Source of the DNA: Neckera pumila
Taxonomy: Eukaryota > Streptophyta > Bryopsida > Hypnales > Neckeraceae
Assembly (NCBI GenBank): GCA_963969595.1
Contig: OZ018415.1
Coordinates: 10,540,001-10,604,000 of the forward strand
DNA length: 64,000 nucleotides
Direction: 5' to 3'
Positions 58,686-64,000 of the stretch are shown one piece after another. Within the stretch, counting starts at the first letter, position 1; every line of letters begins with the position of its first letter. The position numbers and the translations under genes are program-made. The notes beneath the pieces were generated by a model. That model saw nothing but the letters and a program-made list of their open reading frames with translations. It had not been told where the DNA came from and did no database searches.

Positions 58686-59604
58686 CCCCTAAAAGCCCAA
58701 GGCCTTTTTTCTGCCAAAAAACACCCAAAACTGCCATTTTTTAGCAAAGAGTGAAATAAAATTAAAAATGTTTTTTTTGCAAATCTAATTGTCGGATCTT
58801 ACAGCTAACTAGTATGAGAATGTGTAGAAAAAATTTCAGAGTTTTTGACCGCACAGATTGCAAGATATCTGCATTTAAAGTGGAAAAAACAAGATTTTCA
58901 GCACATTGCGGGACCAGATTTTTTGACTTTAAACATTTTTAACTTAAAATTTTTGCACTACAGCGTTTTGAGCTTTAAATCTTTATAGTGGAGAATTGAA
59001 TTGAGAGTCTAGGAAAAAAAAAATTCAAAAAAACTTAATTTTCATTATTAAAAAAATTGTTAAGTAGAATTAAGTACGAGATAGAAGGCAAATCTAAAAT
59101 ATTCATATATTTTTGATGGAATTAAAATGCACTAATCCCAATGGTGAGATTGTTCTAGCAAGTAAACTAAACCATGCCAAAAAAGAAAATTGAAAAATTT
59201 GAAAAATTGCATTAAAAAATGAGTCCTACAAGTTATTTTTTTCAAAAAGATGCTCTAACTATCCGAAAAACAAGAATGTCCATAACTTTCTCATAACAAA
59301 TCCAAATGAAATGAATCAAGGCTTTCCAGATAGACAAAAATATAATCTATGGGAAAAAAAATTTATTAAAAAAAAGAATTATTTTTTGCAAAATTTTTTT
59401 TGCTGCCCGCTCTCCTTTGTTTGAGCTTATTTGGGCATAACTTTTTTTCCCGGGCACCGATTGAAAAAAATTTATACTCCCACAAAGCTTATCAGTTTTT
59501 CTATCTTCCAAAAAAGTTTAAAAAAATCAAGACAAAATTTCAGCCCGTAAGTACCTGCCCGAAATCCCACTTGTCCATTGAACGGACACTTGGGCCTTCA
59601 GGGG
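58686..59604 (+). mobile_element. TTAA-type MITE, subfamily II, intact ends (919 bp)
   Basis: Bounded by TTAA at 58682-58685 and 59605-59608. The left terminus is CCCCTAAAAGCCC and the right is GGGCCTTCAGGGG. It aligns end to end with 52220-53136. No coding capacity. Confidence 0.92.
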
Positions 59605-59678
59605 TTAACATGAAGACAATGTTGTGACAAAAATTTCATGGTAAAATACCAAATTTTAGCTCTCAAGAGCTCACTTAA

Positions 59679-60834
59679 TCCCTAAGAGCCCAAGGCCATT
59701 TCTAACTCAAAAAACAGCCAAAATTGCCATTTCTAGAGCATTCATCAAAAAAGTTTTTCTAGAGAATTCAAAGTCTTTTTTTTTTTTTTTCATTGTGCCC
59801 AAAAATTTTAAATGCCTTTGACCGCCATTTGCTGAATTTTTTCTACTACAAACCTCCAATTTAAAAAAATTCTTATGGAAAAACATGTTAGGCATGTGCA
59901 TGCCAATTTTCAAGGCAATCCAAGACAAGTAAGACATTCAAAAAAGTTAAAACTTGCCACAATGTCCCAAGAAATGACAATCCACTAGGCCATTTTCAAA
60001 TAATTTTTTCCATTACACATTTTTTGATCTGTATTATAGTAACATGTGCTACTATAATAAAGCCTTTTGGAAGTGAAGGCCAGCTAATTAAGAGCATGGA
60101 GTCCCATTTGGTTGTGAATGCTTCAATTATATATTAGAAATTGCAATCTTGGATGCTTTTGAGTCAGAAATTTAATTGCTTAGGACAAATTTGGCTTCAA
60201 TTTGTGTTTAGAATCGCATTGAAGAAGTTCTGTTAGCAACCACTTTTCCAAATTGGATGATTATATGCTGTCAATCGGCTTTGAAATCTTCAAATTGAGC
60301 TTTGGATTCCAAATGCGGAGGTCATTGCAATTTGGGTTCTTGCAATTCCTGCCTAAAATTTTGAATCGAACAGCTCAAAAATTGGCGCAGAGCAGCGCGG
60401 CAGCAACAAGGTGGGAAGAAGCAACTCCTGATTCCAAAGGCACCCCTTGGTCGCCCACTTGGTCACCCGCCACCATCCTGCGGTTGCCCGTCCCCCGTCC
60501 CCCGTCCCCCGGTTGTTCTTTGACCCAGTTTTATGCCCTGCCCTTCCCTGGCTCTCCTCTCTTGCCCACCATTGTTGCCCCTTGGGAGTCAAAGGCAAAT
60601 TCCTGAGGGGCAATAAAGGAACAAACTGAAATGTCTTTTCAAATGTTCATAACTTTGGAGTACAAGTCGGATTTTGGTAAAATTTATATACACACAAAGC
60701 TAATGTGATTGCCTATCTCCAAAAAAAGTTTCAAAAAATCATGTGAAAAATTGAGGTCACATGAGCTTGCCCCAAGTCCCAAGTGTTCCCCGAGAGGACA
60801 CTTGGGCTTTTAGGGGTTAAGGGGCTCTTAGGGG
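59679..60834 (+). mobile_element. TTAA-type element with foreign interior
   Basis: The left end is TTAA (59675-59678) then TCCCTAAGAGCCC. The right end is GGGCTCTTAGGGG then TTAA (60835-60838). The inner 12 bp CCCTAAGAGCCC are exact inverted repeats. Within it, 60640-60816 is the right end of a subfamily III element with its own TTAA (60817-60820). 60370-60600 is GC-rich, with GTCCCCC units repeated three times, unlike any other member, and may be captured host sequence. Confidence 0.65.
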
Positions 60835-60844
60835 TTAAGGGCTT

Positions 60845-61691
60845 CTTCACACTATGGCCGTCCAAGTCAAGAGGCCGTGGGATTGAGAGTCCAAACTTTT
60901 GGTGAGAGTGCAAAGAAATGAGCAATAAATGATAGGTTTTGGAGCCTTTAGCTAGCCATAGTGTGAAGCCTCCAAAGGCCAAGCCCAAAGTCCAAACCTA
61001 TACCTTTGCTCAACTTCTATCCTTCTCTCTCCACATTTGTCCATCCAATTTTTGAAATTCCCTAGGAAGCCTCATTCATGTGGCAATTTTTTCCAGCAAA
61101 AGCTAAAAAAACATGAGAAAGGGGTCATAAACGGCCTTGGAAAAAAAATCACAGCACATGTTCGCATCATCAAACAAGGAATATGAAGGGTATGAATGGA
61201 ATAAGAAGATGACATTGGAAAAAGAAGGGGGCATCCTATGCAAAGGGAATGCAAAGGGAAGTAGGTTCATTGAATGCAAAGACTCCCCATTGTCATAGTG
61301 GAGACTAGGTTTCAAACCCCAATGGCGACACAACACAAATAACAAATAACAAATAACAAAGGGAAGGGCAGTCCAACAAAGAGGAGAGTCCACAAAGATC
61401 TAGCGGTTGAGATCTTGTTAGTTTTTGATTTTTATGAATTTTTTTTTTGGAAAAATTTGACGGACTTTCAAAGAGAGTTTAGGTCCTGCAAAATGCAGGA
61501 CCCAAATTCTCTTCGAGAGTCTGTCAAATTTTTCTGCCATATAAGCATTTTTCTGCCATGTAGGCAATTTTGAGGGTGACGGACTTTGGACTATGCCGCC
61601 TAGTGTACAGGCTCGAGAGGCCAAACTTCCGGGTTTCTGGAATTTGATTGGTGGAAGTCGACGGACTCTCGATCGACGGCTATAGTGTGAA
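60845..61691. mobile_element. Inverted-repeat element with TTCACACTATRGCC ends
   Basis: The left end is TTCACACTATGGCCGTC; the inverted right end is TTCACACTATAGCCGTC (one mismatch in 17). A third, inverted copy of the motif at about 60953-60967 (GCCATAGTGTGAAG) closes a short 123-bp hairpin with the left end. The interior includes a (CAAATAA)n run (about 61330-61360) and the hairpin at 61451-61533. Confidence 0.55.
61451..61533. repeat. Hairpin-forming inverted repeat
   Basis: Arms of about 40 bp containing TTTGACGGACTTTCAAAGAG and TAGGTCCTGCA pair with their inverted copies around a two to three base loop, with few mismatches. Confidence 0.7.
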
Positions 61692-61870
61692 GTGGCCCTA
61701 AAAGGCTATCAAAGTTGGTAGCACTAAAACTTCTTTCACTGCAAATTTGAAAATGCCATTTTGATTGGTACCCCACGGTACATGCACAATTTTATTTTCA
61801 TTTATTTTGACACAAATAAAGTACATGCACAATTTGGATATATGATATGGAAGGAAAGGGTACAGGGATC

Positions 61871-62155
61871 CATTAGAAGATATTTGAGGGCATTGAAGGG
61901 CTGTTTCAAGTCTGTTCCCCAATCAAGCCAGATCTGTGAATAGCCAGTACGGGCTATCAGAATTTAAAAAATAAAAAATAAAAAATAAAAAAAAATCTCC
62001 CAAATATCATTTCAGGCCAAAAAAAATTATTTATTTGTTTTGAAAATGACGTGGCATTGTCTCGACCACATTAGCCAGCAACTTTCTTGCGTTCCCGCAG
62101 TCTGGGAACATAAGATAACTCACAGACTCTTGGAAGCCTCAAATCTCTTCTAATG
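61871..62155. mobile_element. 285-bp MITE, second copy of the 53170 family
   Basis: The ends CATTAGAAGATATTTGAGG and inverted CATTAGAAGAGATTTGAGG differ at one base. The interior matches 53170-53487 in order: TTTCAAGTCTGTTCCC, CCAGATC, CCAGTACGGG, AAATATCATTT, GACGTGGCATTGTCTCGACC and GCGTTCCCGCAGTCTGGGAA. Confidence 0.75.
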
Positions 62156-62791
62156 TATCAAAACTAATTCCCATTCTGGGCATGCACATGGAGGAGCTGC
62201 TCAATTCTCACTTAGTGGCACAATTGACAACTCCTCAGCAAGAGCTCTTACAGGTGGTCTACAGGTGGCATGGTGTTGCTTCGTCTAACTTATGATTGAC
62301 GGGAGGTCCATCTGTCAGTCAGTGGAGCAATGAATTTGCTCATGTAGTTTCCCATGTGGCAATTGCAGTTCTTGGTTTATTTGTTGATAACAACTTAAAA
62401 TCTTCAGTTAAAAAAAAAAACTTAAAATTTTCCTTGCGGATTCTCACACTTACTACAATGACTAATGACCAATTTGAAAGCAACTCTCGTGTGGAGATAA
62501 TACACTGTTGGCCTTGCTGGCTAGGATGTTATGATTTTTGGTTGTCCTTCATAAATGCTAAATGGATTGTAGATTTGGATATCATTGAAGACACAAAACA
62601 TCAAGCACCCTGTTGAAAATCACACCACTTCCACTCTTCTCTATCACATACATTAAGTCCCACTACATTGGTCACATTTATCTTATAATGAAATAGATGG
62701 AAGGACAAAAAAACAATTAAAAAAGTCATGAAAATCATTTTTGGAACATATTTTAAGAGAACCTGCCATATGCAATATAGAATCAAAACAA
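62156..62791. other. Spacer, nothing recognised
   Basis: A 106-codon plus-strand frame (62296-62616) has no recognisable domain. Confidence 0.35.
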
Positions 62792-62795
62792 TTAA

Positions 62796-63671
62796 CCCCT
62801 AGAGGCCTAAGGCCTTTTTTCTGCAAAAGAACACTCAAAACTGCCATTTCTATAGCAAAGAGTAAAAAAGTTTGAAAATTGGGTTTTTTTGCGTATCTAA
62901 GAATAAGATCTTACACCTAACGAGTATGAGAATGTATGTAAAGAAATTTCAGAATTTTGACCGTACAAATTGCAAGATAACCGCGTTTAAAGTGAAAGAA
63001 TCAAGTTTTTATGTACATTGTAGGACTGGATTTTTTACTTTGAACATTTAGAGCTTTAAATTTTTGCACTTCAAAATTTTGAGCTTTAAATGTTTATAGT
63101 GGAGAATTGAATAGAAAATCTAGCCAAAAAAAAATTCAAAATAACTAAATTTTCATCATTAAAAAAATTGTTAATTAGAAGCAGGAGAGATAGAAGGAAA
63201 ATCTAAAATATTAATATCTTTTATATGGAATAAAAAAGCACTAATTCCGATGTTGAGATTGTTTTAGCAGAAAAACTAAACCACGTGGAACTTTTTTTGA
63301 AAAATTGTATAAAGTGCATTCAAAAAAAGAAATCCTACAAGTGTTTTTTTCCAAGACGATGCTCTAAGTGCCAAAAAAACAAGATTGTTCATAACTTTCT
63401 CATAACAAATTCAAATGAAATTAATCAAAGCTTTCCAGATACAAAAACATAGTCTATAAGAAAAAAATTTAAAAGAAAAAAAAAAAAAATTGCAAATTTT
63501 TTTGTTGCCCTCCAAACGTTGTTTTGAGCTTATTTGGGCATAATTTTTTTCCTGGGCACCGGAAAAAAAAAGGATTTTCCCATGAAGCTTGGCAATTTTT
63601 TCTATCTTCCAAAAAGAATTTGGGAAATCACGACAAAAATTCAGCCTGTATGGACAATGGGCCTTTAGGGA
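62796..63671 (+). mobile_element. TTAA-type MITE, subfamily II, both ends (876 bp)
   Basis: Bounded by TTAA at 62792-62795 and 63672-63675. The left terminus is CCCCTAGAGGCCT and the right is GGGCCTTTAGGGA. It aligns with 52220-53136 and 58686-59604 but is more eroded, with small deletions. No coding capacity. Confidence 0.88.
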
Positions 63672-63675
63672 TTAA

Positions 63676-64000
63676 GGACTATAAATTTGAAAATTGAGTA
63701 AGACAAAGGACTTCAAAGTTTATTTTAGAGTAGAAAATCCATAACAGCCCGCAAACAAAAAATCCTCATAACTTTTGAATCATTGATAAAAATGGAACGA
63801 TTCAAAGCTTTCCATGTATATGAAACTCTAGAAAACCAATTTCAAATTTGAAGGTGAAATTAGGAAATAAGGAATTTAAGTACTATTTTTGACCCAAAAA
63901 TGCAAATTTGAAGGTGAAATTAGAAAACAAGGAATTCTACTAAAGTTACACATGTCAAATAGTAAAATGTCCACCTTCCACATGTGCTCAAAGTGCAGAA
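63676..64000 (-). mobile_element. Part of a subfamily I TTAA-type MITE
   Basis: 63690-63850 matches the middle of the element at 36861-37786 (GACTTCAAAGTTTATTTTAGAGTAG, AATCCATAACAGCCCGCAAAC, TCAAAGCTTTCC). It begins directly at the TTAA after element 62796-63671, so that element may have inserted into it. A 35-bp direct repeat (63843-63878 and 63902-63937) follows. It runs off the window or is truncated. Confidence 0.5.

Larger units (their letters stand above)
57686..61773. mobile_element. Large inverted-repeat (foldback-like) composite, about 4.1 kb
   Basis: The left end GGGTACCAATCAAAATGG and the inverted right end GGGTACCAATCAAAATGG are identical for 18 bp, and similarity continues for about 75 bp through GAAAGAA and TGCTGCCAACTTTGA/TGCTACCAACTTTGA. 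Inside the left part are several units with CATGTGT...AAATTTCAAGGTCAAAA, plus two near-identical inverted arms (58080-58178 and 58235-58345). Elements B (58686-59604) and H (59679-60834) and a further palindrome lie within. True termini and target duplication are uncertain. Confidence 0.55.

Overview
The window looks like nuclear DNA of a plant. Three genes with spliceosomal introns can be rebuilt exon by exon, with all reading phases matching: a C4HC3 PHD-finger protein (minus strand, 12656-10117), a cytosolic-type glyoxalase II (plus strand, 31229-34771) and a small VOC-fold protein of the plant glyoxalase-I-like (GLYI4/7/8-type) family (minus strand, 46015-45239). The rest is very AT-rich, poor in genes and crowded with decayed transposable elements. 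I see no rRNA, convincing tRNA, operon or CRISPR array. A non-seed land plant or other plant with many piggyBac elements fits, but the lineage cannot be fixed from this sequence.

Layout. 1-8 kb holds a decayed minus-strand piggyBac transposase (1297-3414) split by a 257-bp MITE, a MITE remnant and two GC-richer patches without a recognisable gene. 8-13 kb holds a palindromic MITE, unassigned degraded coding-like sequence and the PHD gene. 14.5-17.9 kb holds three TTAA-flanked elements of about 0.9 kb, one nested in another. 17.97-24.67 kb is an apparently full-length but dead piggyBac element with matching terminal repeats and TTAA on both sides. 25-31 kb is AT-rich, with palindromes, minisatellites and tandem repeats. 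31-35 kb is glyoxalase II. 36.9-37.8 kb is another TTAA element. 45-48.6 kb is the VOC gene and its upstream region. 48.6-64 kb is dense in nested MITEs.

The main finding is a family of TTAA-flanked, non-autonomous elements, mostly 0.88-0.93 kb, with termini like CCCCTAAAG...CTTTAGGGG. About ten copies with both ends placed, plus fragments, lie in 64 kb and fall into several sequence subfamilies. TTAA targets and CCCT-type termini point to piggyBac-type transposition. Nested insertions, and one paralogous site without the insertion near 41.4 kb, support mobility. Two different piggyBac transposase relics are present, but neither is shown to be the source.

The two glyoxalase-type genes converge about 10.5 kb apart. 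Glyoxalase II hydrolyses S-D-lactoylglutathione, the product of glyoxalase I; whether this VOC protein makes that product is not settled by the sequence.
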